DNA of 64,000 bases, taken from assembly GCF_032854445.1 (NCBI RefSeq), contig NC_088303.1, positions 7,139,501 through 7,203,500 of the forward strand, given 5' to 3'. This stretch comes from Liolophura sinensis. Taxonomy: Eukaryota; Mollusca; Polyplacophora; Chitonida; Chitonidae. The notes beneath the pieces are model-generated. The model was not told the origin of the DNA. It made no database searches and saw nothing but the letters and a program-made list of their open reading frames with translations. Numbering within the stretch: position 1 is the first letter of the stretch; every line of letters begins with the position of its first letter. Positions 23,189 to 34,164 of the stretch are shown here, piece by piece. The translations under genes were made by a program, and so were the position numbers.

Positions 23189-23820
23189 CATAAATCAATG
23201 AAATAGGGGCATTATTAAGGTATATCGCCGCTCTCCAAAATCACTATTTGAAAATTGAAGGAAATTTGCTTGAATATATGCCAGTGTTTGAAACTTGTCC
23301 ACGATTAATAGCGAATAGAAGAGATATATTCTAAAGAAGAGGCGATCTAACGTCAACATGAACTTTGGGGAGAAGATATGGACATTAGGCTGACTTTTCT
23401 CAATGATACTGGCAATTATGCGATGGAATATGTCGGTTATTCGCCATCTAACGCGTGGAATGGGCAGGCTCTGAGAGCTTCCATAAAGGCAATGACACCT
23501 CTTTTCCACCTACAATAGGAAACTATATGTTTAGGTATTTCCAAATATTTTAGCGGTAAACATCTTGCGACATCATTTTATCCGGCTTGGCAGGCTGTGA
23601 ATTTCGTAACGAGAGAATAGGTTCTCACCGTGTTCATACCGATGTGTGAAGCTCTGCTGCTTAGTTACACTTCTAACGGTAGCTGGCAAGTGTAGTTTAA
23701 CTGTGTATCTACCTTCTTTCTCTTTCCTAATATTTGGCCGACATCAACCAAAATCAACATGGATTATGTCCAATCACGCTGCTGTGTTTTGCGACAATTC
23801 GGTCAAAATGTTACACTATA
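23189..23820 (+). repeat. Dispersed repeat family R4, copy C
   Basis: Collinear with 16,785-17,345: TCACTATTTGAAAATTGAAG, GTTTGAAACTTGTCCACGA, TAACGTCAACATGAACTTTG, GGCAATTATGCGATGG, TTTTCCACCTACAATAGG, AATTTCGTAACG and CGGTAGCTGGCAAG. The reverse 104-codon frame is a shadow. Confidence 0.8.
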
Positions 23821-24295
23821 CATATAACTATTGGAATGCCCATGGATTGATATAGATCATCTCCTTACAATTACAGGGCAAGCACTTACATCAAATTTTC
23901 GCTGACAAATGTAACTCTGTATATATACTTAGAAAAATAATTTCTGTGGATAAGTCTGCAGAATTTTACAAACATTTCAACGAAGAAGATTACACAAGTA
24001 AATCATATATTAATATTCGTTATTGGCGACCTAGTAATTCGCATTCAAGGAATACATTACGCATTACATGAAGCATACGGACCACTTGACACTTGTGCCA
24101 CGTGGTATTTAACGACTCTGAATGCTCTGATTTACCATTTTGTGTCTCATTAGATAGTCAAACTTAAACCATTGCAAAACGTTCACCAATTCAGTGTTAA
24201 AGGAATTACGACGTCATGACACCAGAGAATTTCTAAGGATGTAAGGGATCGTCCACGGGTAACGACACCTGCGTAAGCTCAGTCGGTTCACACAT

Positions 24296-24591
24296 CATAA
24301 CCAGACATCAAACAGCCACAGAAACTAGACCATGTAACAAGAACATTTATGGATGACAACAACCCTTGGCCTTGAAATCCATCTGACCTAGCGCCTGAGG
24401 AGCACGTTTGGACCGAAGTGGACAGACACTTGAGATAACAGCGACGCCCGCCCCAAAACGTTGATGCAATGGCCAGGGACCTGACCAGGGAATGGGCGCA
24501 GATTCCGCACATTCCTTGCTTGTCTGGTGATTCAGTGAGGCGGAGACGCACAGAAACCATCACCCTCGTGGTAAACAAAACCCGTTGCTGA
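24296..24591 (+). pseudogene. Tc1-like transposase, C-terminal fragment
   Basis: The fragment belonged to a cut-and-paste transposase of the Tc1/mariner superfamily, a DDE nuclease that excises and integrates its own element between terminal inverted repeats. Reading forward with frame changes, a decayed NARPHVTRTFMDDNN-like stretch (around 24,325-24,362) precedes DLAPEEHVWTEVDRHLR, a stop, and QRRPPQNVDAMARDLTREW. It then runs AQIPHIPCLSGDSVRRRRTE and ends in NKTRC before a stop at 24,589. Relatives have SPDLNPIEHVWD, ...LVEEWNNIPQ and GGHTRY at these places. About one third of a normal transposase of some 340 residues remains, with an in-frame stop, so it is dead. The reverse 96-codon frame here is a shadow. 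Confidence 0.85.
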
Positions 24592-24789
24592 GTTTGCCAA
24601 CCTTCAGTTTGACCATTCCTTCGTCAATAACCTTGAAAACAGTTAGCAACGTGACTTGAATAACCATTTTTGATTGTTCATCCAAAATAGGTTTTTCTTC
24701 GACTATTAATAGTGAAAAACACAATATGTATTCAAAAAGGGAAGAACAGTATGTTAATATCTATGCACAGTTACTTTGTTGAGTGAGTA

Positions 24790-25435
24790 AATGTTTCATT
24801 AATAAACTGTTGGTTTTGTAATGGGATGAAGGCTAATTCACTTATTTCACAACTAAAGTGTTTGGGTGTAGCAAAATCGTTTTAAATCCCGGAGTAAGCT
24901 GAATTAGGCACACATGGAATATTAACAATTACTCAGATAGCTTGCAAGAGGATAAAGGCGTTACATAAAGGAATAACTATAAGGCCCAAATGAAGCCGGG
25001 TTGGTCTAGAATATCCCCAATTTACAACAAACATGTTTGTTTCAAGCCGCGGGATATTTGCATTTTTACTCAGAGGGGATCGATTTAATTTTTGCACACA
25101 AAGGGCAGTTTAATATAATGATGATATAATCAATGAGTACTCAGGAAAGCAGTACCCTTCCATGACATCTTGGCCACGTGCTATGTAACTCTCTTCCTCT
25201 GCAAGATTATCTTTAAGGCCTCCTTGTTGGTTTGGACGACACTTTATCGATAGATATTAGGCAAGGATATAAAATCATGTAGGAGACTTTGAAATGTAAT
25301 AGGTTTGCATTCAGCCCTTCAAATATGGCGTTCCCCCTTCATTGTGCTAGCCAGGGATTTGGTAGCTGAAAGACATTGTCTCCTGTTCGCTAATGGGCTT
25401 TGTCTAACGTTACATGCTTATTGGTATCGTTGGTA
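24790..25435 (+). repeat. Blocks R5-R6, copy 2
   Basis: Mate of 17,461-17,990, separated from R4 copy C by about 1 kb that includes the Tc1 fragment. Confidence 0.75.
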
Positions 25436-25839
25436 ACATAGAGCATCGCGCATAAACATATCATGAAGAATGTATTGTAAACAGGAAGCAGTTACTTCAA
25501 CTCCCTCCACAGTTCTTCACTGTGGTCGAGTATCACTTGATCGTAGAGGTTGGTTAGCTCTACGGCACTTAAAACCGACGCAACACATTTACTAATCAGG
25601 ACACCAAATGGAAAAAACTAATCCTCGGATTAAAAGCACTTATGCAACAATTGCTTGCCCAGTCTATTGCGCATCCGTGCCTAACAGCCTACAAGCCGAA
25701 TGAATTGGCATTGAATTAACATGGTAATGGTATAGCTGTATCAACAGCTTATTTTAGCTATACGCATCGAGATAGTTTAAATGCCGAGCAATCGCAATCT
25801 GCATTTCACACCCTAATAAGCATCATATTAAAAAATCAG

Positions 25840-26911
25840 ATTCATCCAACGTTTTAGTTAGCTGCAGTTCGACTGGATTCATCCAATGTTTAAGTTGGCT
25901 ACAGTTCGACTGGATTCATGCAATGTTTTAGTTGGCTACAGTTCGACTGGATTCATCCAATGTTTTAGTTAGATACAGTTCGACTGGATTCATCCAGTTT
26001 TTTAGTTAGCTACAGTTCGACTGGATTCATCCAATGTTTTAGTTAGCTCCAGTTCGACTGGATCCATCCAATGTTTTAGTTAGCTCCAGTTTGACTGGAT
26101 TCATCCACTGTTTAAGTTAGCTCCATTTCGACTGGATTCATCCAGTGTTTTAGTTAGCTACAGTTTGACTGGATTCATGCAATGTTTTAGTTAGCTCCAG
26201 TTCGACTGGATTCATCCACTGTTTAAGTTAGCTCCAGTTCGACTGGATTCATCCAATGTTTTAGTTAGCTCCAGTTCGACTGGAGTCATCCAATGTTTTA
26301 GTTACCTACAGTTCGACTGGGTTCATCCAATGTTTAAGTTAGCTACAGTTCGACTGGATTCATCCAATGTTTTCGTTAGCTCCAGTTCGACTGGATTCAT
26401 CCAATGTTTTAGTTAGCTACAGTTCGACTGGATTCATCCAATGTTTTAGTTAGCTCCATTTCGACTGGATTCATGCAATGTTTTAGTTAGCTCCATTTCG
26501 ACTGGATTCATCCAATGTTTTAGTTAGCTCCAGTTCGACTGGATTCATCCAATGTTTAAGTTAGCTCCAGTTCGACTGGATTCATCCAATGTTTTAGTTA
26601 GCTCCATTTCGACTGGATTCATGCAATGTTTTAGTTAGCTCCAGTTCGACTGGATTCATCCACTGTTTAAGTTAGCTACAGTTCGACTGGATTCATCCAA
26701 TGTTTAAGTTAGCTCGAGTTCGACTGGATTCATCCAATGTTTAAGTTAGCTACAGTTCGACTGGATTCATCCAATGTTTTAGTTAGCTCCATTTCGACTG
26801 GATTCATCCAATGTTTTAGTTAGCTCCAGTTCGACTGGATTCATCCAATGTTTAAGTTAGCTCCAGTTTGACTGGATTCATCCAATGTTTTAGTTAGCTA
26901 CAGTTCGACTT
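25840..26911 (+). repeat. 37-bp minisatellite, about 29 copies
   Basis: The unit is TTAGTTAGCTCCAGTTCGAC followed by TGGATTCATCCAATGTT. I count 29 occurrences of the CGACTGG/TGACTGG core or its terminal variant. Positional variants recur in combination (CTCC or CTAC, CATCC or CATGC, CAATG or CACTG, GTTTT or GTTTA). Each unit with CTCC contains CCAGT-TCG-ACTGG, a 5-bp inverted repeat (6 bp where flanked TCCAGT/ACTGGA). No spacers differ, so it is not a CRISPR-like array, and it has no long open frame. Confidence 0.97.
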
Positions 26912-28820
26912 GAAAATTAGACCCCATGCTCTCGTTTAAGTTCATTTTAATTGTGTGTTATTCAAGTTTTTCACAAGATTTGAGGCGTTACGGCGGAGCA
27001 ACTTGTTAGAAACACAATGCATTTACCGCGATATATTACGACTGTACAAAAATAATACTCTGTGCTCTCCAAATTTCGAAGGAATTTTAATAAACTTACA
27101 TAATTCCCTGGTACATTAAAATGAGAAACTATCCAGTTCTCGCCAATAGGGATATTTGAAGCCAGGATTCCATCACCACCTATTTGGGGATTTGCCCCAT
27201 TCGCAAGACAAATGCAGAAATTGCTGCACACGTTTTGTTAGTAACTATTGTCAATAGCCACGCCTTGCAGGGCACACAAGATATTAATATTAGGACCCTA
27301 AATAAGGTATATAGAGTTGTTCTTTAGCACCGAGCTTAAGACGGGTTACGTCACAAGAAAACAAAGGATGGGGAAAGGGTGTGTTCACTAAATATATTGG
27401 GTAACCATTCACACAGGGAACGGAAAACTCATCATGTAATTAAAAAACTCATCATGTAATTAAAAAAGACATTATTCTGAGAAGTAATGCATATTTGACC
27501 GCCAACTGAAATACATTATTATTATGCTGAAGTTTTTAATTTTACCTAAATCAGAAATGGCCGAAATACTGTCTCCAGCCCCACATGTATATTAGAATAC
27601 TGACAGTTCCGAACTTTCTAAATCTCGAGTGCCTCTCGCAGAACACAAAATTTCAACATGTAAGATCATTACTTTCCATTAGACACGTACAGTGTTTGTG
27701 GCTGAATGGCAAATACAAACATGCTGTAAACATTTCTTTTATCCAAATGCCAGTTCTTAGCTGCTTACTCTAAGTCCAATTGTGAACCTTTAGCTTTCAT
27801 AACAAAGGTCTGCTTAAAAAATAGTTTGTTTCATGAAACTGAGGTGCTGATTAGTTTCTTAATCTGTTGATTACTTGATCTTGATCGGTCGATATATGTA
27901 GTCTCGTTCGGCACTTAAGCCTTTGCACACACACCAGCTGTAAACAGGACACTCAGTTTGCTTACCTGGGAAGGCAGGCGTGGAGACGAGAAAAGTATTA
28001 GTAAATGGTTTATCATTTGCCTAACTCACACTCTTTGAAGTGAGTAAAAAGGTGAGCTACCCCAATGCATGACTTTCGAGTCTCGCTTTCCCGTTTCTTA
28101 GTTTACTAACTTTAGTAGTGTCAGTGGAAATGTAAAATCGTAACTTCATTCTAGGACAACCGATGACGTAACTTCTCGCTAAAAGCTGTACTAATATTAC
28201 AAATTAGCCATTGGTGGTGCCCAAATTATCATGTATGATGTTTGTTGTACGTATACACTATACTATACACTTAACAGCGAATAACTGCGGAAAAAGTCAA
28301 AATTCGATTTGCGTATTATTATGATTATGACCGAATTAGTAACCACACTGGGAGCTAGACCATTTGTGAATTTTTTTGTTATTCCGAAAAAACAAACAAG
28401 GTTGGTGTGTTACCATTTTTGGTAGGTTAGATCGGTTATGTGTGAAAGTTAGTGAATGTTGTGGATGATGTTCGGATCCTAAGCCCATCATACGTGGATC
28501 CTACGCCCACCTTGGTTATATGATCGACGAAAAATGTGAACATTTTCCGGTGATATTACTCCCTCCCTATGCGGATGTTCCGACCCACATCTTTGACACA
28601 TATATCGTTAGGATTGAGTGGTGCTGAAATATGAGCTAGCCGAAGTAGTGCTTCAAAGCGAACCATAATTCGCTTTTGGCCAATATATGACATCCTTTTT
28701 TTTTGGCTGAACAAAACAAGAAACTTCACATGTGTTTCTTAATGTTACAAACATCCCCATATAGAACAAAGGTCGTTGATAGTGGACAAATCTGGTTTAT
28801 GGACCTATTGAGAGTACAGT
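26912..28820. other. About 1.9 kb without recognised genes
   Basis: Contains a short direct duplication at 27,428-27,466 (AACTCATCATGTAATTAAAA twice) and short frames of 62-86 codons without domains. Confidence 0.45.
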
Positions 28821-28830
28821 AAAACGAGGA

Positions 28831-29073
28831 GCCCCCTTGACTCAGTTGGTTAGTGCGTTAGTGCAGCGTAATGACACAGAAGCCTCTCAGCAATGCGGTC
28901 GCTGTGAGTTTAAGTCCAGATTGTGCAGGCTTCCTCACCGGTCGTAAGTGGGAATGTCTCCCAGCAACCTTCGTATGGTCGTGGGTTTCCTCCCACCATA
29001 ATGCTGGCCGCCGTGGTATAAGTGAAATATTCTTGAGTAAGGCGAAAAACACTAATCAAATAAATAAATATAT
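28831..29073 (+). mobile_element. SINE S1, full length
   Basis: The head CCTTGACTCAGTTGGTTAG (A-box-like) and GTGAGTTTAAGTCC (B-box position) mark a tRNA-derived polymerase III promoter. The body (GGCTTCCTCACCGGTCG, CCAGCAACCTTCGTATGG, ACCATAATGCTGGCCGCC) and the 3' end TGAAATATTCTTGAGTAAGG then ATCAAATAAATAAATA follow. TAAAACGAGGA before and TAAAACGGGA after look like a target-site duplication with an indel. Open frames on both strands here are SINE shadows. Confidence 0.92.
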
Positions 29074-29147
29074 TAAAACGGGATTAGGCATTACGGTTCG
29101 CTTGGCGCATCCTTCACTGGAGTTAACCATCTCTTTTGGAGTTTGTT

Positions 29148-29885
29148 CAGTACCACCTCTATCACCCTCTAGCAGTCACTACAGCAAGGCAACATTGTCT
29201 CATTGACTGCCTAACATCTGCGAACACAACTTGCGTCATTCTTGTACCAACATTTCGCCCAGCACTCTGGGGACTTCCCCCAGGAGCATCGCAAAAGTGT
29301 TCATATGATGCCATTGACACTGATATCCTTATTTTGTCGGAAACCTGGTGCTAAAACACCTGTGTGTGTTGTCGCATTTGCATGATGAAACTGGAAACCT
29401 GACCATGAATAGCCATGAAGGCCTACGGGACAGGGACCTGGTCATGATATCCCGCTGCAATGAGGTTTCCACGAATTTCCAAAATTTCAGAGTGGGTCCA
29501 ACATAAGGATGTCGATGGGCAGCGCGCCAGCGGTTTGTATTTTTGGGCAACTAAGCGATCACTAAACAGTGCGTGATAAGTTGGCATTGTGGTCTTAAAA
29601 CGATTAACCAAATGACGTAGCCATTTAATTGTCCTCAGCATGTGTCGTCACACGTGGCCGTCCTGGGCAGTTTACTGCGCACGTGTTCTCAAGTTGTGGG
29701 TTAACTGTCTTCTGCACCTCATGTCGGGCACAACAGCCACATCTAGTAGATTGGCCAGTCTGCACGTTCACGTTCAACGTTTGTACGATGTGGCATGAGA
29801 ATTTGTTTATCTATCAAGGATTTTGCACATCTTTGTCTAATCACCAGCAAATTATGCGCACGTTTTGTTGCTCAGCCACATGAAA
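29148..29885 (-). pseudogene. Tc1-like transposase pseudogene
   Basis: On the reverse strand a decayed Tc1-type transposase can be followed through several frames. PGRPRVTT (the GRPR AT-hook-like motif between the two helix-turn-helix domains) lies at about 29,645-29,668. An RRHMLRTIKWLRHLVNRFKT stretch lies at about 29,580-29,650, and HPYVGPT at about 29,493-29,512. A weak SRF-like segment lies near 29,400. Then come LVQEWRKLCSQML and QSMRQCCLAVVTARG near 29,165-29,240, ending RWY and a stop at 29,148, where relatives have GGHTRY. Most of the catalytic DDE core between the SRF-like and LVQEW parts is missing, and there are many frameshifts. The short open frames in this region are pieces or shadows of it. 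It belongs to a clearly different copy from the fragment at 24.3 kb. Confidence 0.72.
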
Positions 29886-30189
29886 TTGTGTTCACATGAC
29901 CTCACACAAGAGCGTGCTGCTTCCACCCCGCGTGGTTCACGACAATTCCAATTGTCGGGTGCGTAAGGTTAAATCTGGCCATTATGGTAAGAACCCATAT
30001 TAACTATCTTGCACTACTCATTTCAATATAATTCATTTCTCCAAATGTAAAGTGTTTTTTTCTTCAGTTTTAAGCGCCATCAGAACATAAAATAAGGTCA
30101 GGCAGTACAAATACAATTGATACCCTTTTTATGTGTACGGGCAACGGCGCAAATACTATTTGAGGCCTTAGAGACACTTTTACTGGCAA

Positions 30190-30470
30190 TTGTTTCGGGA
30201 AAATGTTAGTCATCACCAGAAACGCAAAAGAGTAGTTGCAGGTTTTAAAAGGAATTGTGTGTTTTGAAATTTAACTACGTGTGATAAACGTGTATTATCA
30301 GCTGGTGAATTATTATATTTTGTCCCTCAGTGTCAGTAAATCTCCATATCAGTAGATCTCTATTCCGGTGAAGATTTCATCAGCATTATTTATATTTTTT
30401 TCATTTTACTTAACAGCTTATACTATCATTTAAACGAATCAGAAATTGCCGTTGGCGTGATCAATCGTAG
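30190..30470 (+). repeat. Block R7, third copy
   Basis: Same landmarks as 17,975-18,480: GTTTTAAAAGGAATTGTG, ATTTAACTACGTGTGATAAA, GTATTATCAGCTG, AGTAGATCTCTATTC and GATTTCATCAGCATTATTTA. A further scrap (GTGTTTTGAAATTTAACTA) is at 51,393-51,415. Confidence 0.75.
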
Positions 30471-31944
30471 TTTAAAGCTTTTTGGAGGGGCAAGGGCAGC
30501 TTAAAGCTATTTCTATGCTAGTTTAAAGCTATTTCAACGCACCAAGAATACATATGGAATCTTGTTTGTAATTACAGTCCTTTGGCCGTTGTTGTCGAGA
30601 CTGGTAGCTCAACTCTCACTGCCGTTGTAGAAGTTAAATAAATACATCTAAAAAATCTCCAAAAATAGTTCAAATTTGGCAATGTTTGTACGGAAGCACG
30701 TTTGCCAAAAAAAGGGGAATGAATTCAGATACCTTTTTGTCTGAGTGCCCTCACCTTTCATTTAACTGATATGAATTGATAGCTTGCACACGGTCTCACG
30801 AGGATGTTATGTATCTCTAATCAGACACCCTCCTGCTACATTCAACCAGCAATTCTCTTGCCTGTGCATCCAGCGTCAGCAATACATGTCAGTACACCTT
30901 TCTCTGTTAGTTCGAATAGGCCTACACGTAGTTCCTTTCAACCCAAGACGAGAACTTTTTTCAAGTAAATTTGTACATACTTGCTTACATTTAAAGGGTT
31001 AACTTTGAAAACGGACCGCAACTTATGTTTCCTCGAGAAGGATGGATTTCATGAACGAAGAACAACAAAAATATAAGAACGCTCAACTACAGTTGTGTTA
31101 GATGTGTCATGTCCAACGCGATACCGTCATCTTAACAACATTTGTTGTGAAACTCATCAGTCATTCAATTTAAATCGTATTAATATCAATTCAGGACTTC
31201 AGTCTGACCAAAATGCATCTGACTATATAAATGTAAGTAGTACTGAATGTGGTTGTATTTACGAATAGCTCTGACCTTGGGACAATCTGATTGTTTTGAT
31301 GCTTGGTGCATTTATTTAAAACTGTCAACATAACAAAAACTAATGGAGGAGAACGCTAATGTATAATGATAACATATTACAATTAGGGCAGGCCAGCTTC
31401 AGGAGAAAGGGATATCAGCTATTCCACTGGAGCGACATTTTATTATTTACCTTATTTACCTTTATTTACCTAGCTTTACGGCATAACAGATGGTGGCATC
31501 TGATGACTTATGCGTGAATTGCACAACTACGTGATAAATCACGGTTCTGACAATAAATGATATATAAGAAGATAGGCACTAGCACGCTAAGTAAAACATT
31601 CCATTTACATAGAGATCGACGGTCTGTGTTATATAATATCGTCTGGCTGGTCTAGCTTTACGACTGAACATTTCTAGATCTCAAATTACATATACCATCA
31701 TTTTGTATAACGACTTTTCATTGTAGGAGGATATCCTCGTTTATATTAGAAAACCTTACTTAAAGGACATCACTCTTTTTGTGAATCCTAATAAATAAAT
31801 CCTGTGTCGTAAAATCGGACATTGATCTTTGTCAGTAACAAACTAACATTTAGGTGTGCTCAAATGAAATAATTCGCACAATTTGCGTGTACACAAAGCT
31901 GTTCATATCAGAGGTGTCACGAAATTTAAGAGGACATCATCGGA
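30471..31944. other. Unassigned sequence
   Basis: AT-rich; includes a TTTATTTACC triplication at 31,440-31,470. No gene recognised. Confidence 0.4.
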
Positions 31945-32335
31945 AAAGGAGAATTTATTGGATGATTAACCTTTCCTTAATTGCTTGCCTGATCTAGTTT
32001 CTCAGCACTTGGGAATTTTTTGTTAAGCGCAGTGGGATTAACGATCCAATTACGTTCTAATTGGTCTTCAGTTATTCCGTCGTCTTGAGACAATACACCC
32101 CCTCTGGGGCTGTGTAAAAATGACAATCAGAGCTAATACAGATGATAGATCACTCAGCTGACCACATCTGCTTAACGAGACACAAACCCTATACCACTTA
32201 GACAAGACACACATCAAGGCACACACGGAAATTCATGGGAATGTGTTTAAGAGTTTCGATTCCCTGGATTTGAACCCTAGTCACCTTATCAGTAAGATGT
32301 GTAGTGTTCGCTTATTTGTTGTTGAACTGAGATGT
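31945..32335 (-). mobile_element. Putative tRNA-derived SINE, family S3
   Basis: On the reverse strand CTTACTGATAAGGTGACTAG and GGGTTCAAATCCAGGGAATC look like the anticodon-arm to T-arm part of a tRNA with a B-box. The body continues through GTCAGCTGAGTGATCTATC, a GTCTCAAGACGACGGAATAA segment and GGAAAGGTTAATCATCC. The same order is seen forward at 44.35-44.67 and 50.52-50.89 kb, with only the 3' end at 52.56-52.63 kb. A 5' A-box is not clear. Confidence 0.5.
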
Positions 32336-32833
32336 GTGTAACCCCAGTCTGTGCTGATTAATCATGAGTGTGGAGAATGACATCGAGAAATAATGTGGCA
32401 TCTTCAAACAAATACATATATCATAATTGTTAATAAATGTTTCGAGGTGAGTAGAAAATCAATCCATTCTTTCTATCTCCGGAAAGTTTTTGCTTTTCAC
32501 ATGAACATAACAAAATTAATAATGTCAAACGTGAACAGTTACCTCTTTGAACTAGTATCTTCTTTGGGAATGCATATTTAGATAAATTTTTCAGGCTAGA
32601 CAGAAAGCAGATTGAGGCTATTTCGTGCATGAATCTCACGGAATCCTCAGAATCTAGAAAAGTCGACGAGATAAACCTTTCCGTGTGTTTGCAATTCTGT
32701 TTCTGTATTTCCACAACAAATGTATTTGGCATTTAGCAAATTTGAAAATAGATCAAAAAGTATAAATTTACTCCAATTCTCGTTTTTTACTCCATCTATA
32801 ATATGTCATATTACATATGTCAATGGATAAAAT
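32336..32833. other. Unassigned sequence
   Basis: Overlapping frames of 62 and 100 codons on opposite strands, neither with recognisable domains. Confidence 0.4.
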
Positions 32834-32844
32834 CTAGTTAAAAG

Positions 32845-32963
32845 TATTTATTTATTTATTTGATTGGTGTTTTACGCCTTACTCAAGAATATTTCATTTA
32901 TACGACGGCGGCCAGCATTATGGTGGGTGGAAACCGGGCAGAGCCTGGGTGCCAGGGAGGCCC
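32845..32963 (-). mobile_element. Internally deleted 119-bp mini-SINE (S1) with perfect target-site duplication
   Basis: Reverse strand: the element keeps the first bases of the 5' head (GGGGCCTCCCTGGC) and then continues at the GGCTCTGCCCGG body through GCCGCCGTCGTATAAATGAA to the (AAAT)n tail. The A- and B-box part is absent. It is bracketed by identical CTAGTTAAAAG at 32,834-32,844 and 32,964-32,974. Confidence 0.85.
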
Positions 32964-33204
32964 CTAGTTAAAAGGTGTCGTCTTACCATTTTACTCTATA
33001 TTTATTGATTCCTCTACCTATTTAATTATATGCAACACCTGTCATGTTTTATTCCGTGAGACCAAGGCTACGCTAACTAATGCTGGGTTGTCCATAGAAA
33101 ATCTTGAACCTTTGGACAAACACTGGCAAGTTTCGATATACACGTATTCCCACAATATTTCCGACAGCCGTGCTTCTAACAATGTGCTCAAAAGCTGAAA
33201 AGTT

Positions 33205-33530
33205 TAAATTTCTGCGTACTTATCGTTATGAGAATGTTTGATCCATTGCTGATTGCTGATGTCATTGTGTACTTATTGTGATTAGAATCTGTAGTCCTAC
33301 ATGAGAACTGGCAATCACCGTGTATTTATCGCCAATGGAATCTCTGTTGCCACACCCACAGTGAGAATTCGTAATCACCATATACTTATGGTCATGGGAA
33401 TGTCTACTCCCACACTAAGAACTTATACTGTTTACTCATCGCCATGGAATTCTCAGCTCCAACACATAGAACTGGTAATCACTGTGTACTTAACGCCATT
33501 TTCTGCTCCTACACCAAGGTCTGGTAATCA
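33205..33530 (+). repeat. Tandem repeat, about 54-60 bp unit, 5-6 diverged copies
   Basis: The unit resembles AACTGGTAATCACTGTGTAC, TTATCGCCATGGGAATCTC, then TGCTCCCACAC. The (G/A)TACTTA core recurs near 33,215, 33,269, 33,321, 33,381, 33,430 and 33,484. The 110-codon frame through it follows from the array and has no domain. Confidence 0.75.
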
Positions 33531-34164
33531 GTCATTCAAATATCTACGTTGCTCTTCACACTTTCGACCATATAATGACGAGGACGATATGACCACTAAG
33601 TCACCGAAGCGGTTTGAATATCTACTGGGCTGACTATATATCATGTCTGCATATACTTTGAAATGATGGTTTACGATGTACTCATCAGTACACATCAGGA
33701 GCACACATCTTACCTGTTGGTTTGTATGTGGAAGAAGCACTGCACAGCTCATATGAAATCGGATTCGGCCTTAAGGTAACAGCCATACTTGGCGGTGTGG
33801 CTTCCATGCAACCTCTTGTTTAAATATTTTAATGAAAGATATCAATGATTGGCATTTTGCCGGACATATCACGTCTTAGAATTAGCGTTTATGAATTCTA
33901 ATTTTATATAAAAAAAATGTTAGCCGAATTAGCTTCATACCGTTGTGTCATTTTGTATGAAAATGACACATATAAAAAAAGTGTATTCCGCATGGAGAGT
34001 TAACCCATACGAAGAGTGTAATAAGTCCGAGAATGGAATCTGCTCTAATACATTGGAGTACGTTGGAGCTCGTTGTGTTACCTGTAAAATCAATGGATAA
34101 ATGAAAAACTGCCACATGATGCGGTAGCTGAGTTAATGGCACAAAAGTCTCATTAACGCAACTC

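Noticed and set aside
24288-24578. 96-codon reverse frame
   Set aside because: It is the complement of the Tc1-like transposase fragment, whose forward translation matches the family.
25840-26911. CRISPR-like regular repeat array
   Set aside because: There are no unique spacers; the whole 37-bp unit repeats head to tail. The context is eukaryotic.
28858-29206. 64- and 111-codon frames as genes
   Set aside because: They lie over an S1 SINE and its flank on opposite strands.
29136-29883. Several 72-84-codon frames
   Set aside because: They are frame pieces or shadows of the reverse-strand Tc1-like pseudogene.
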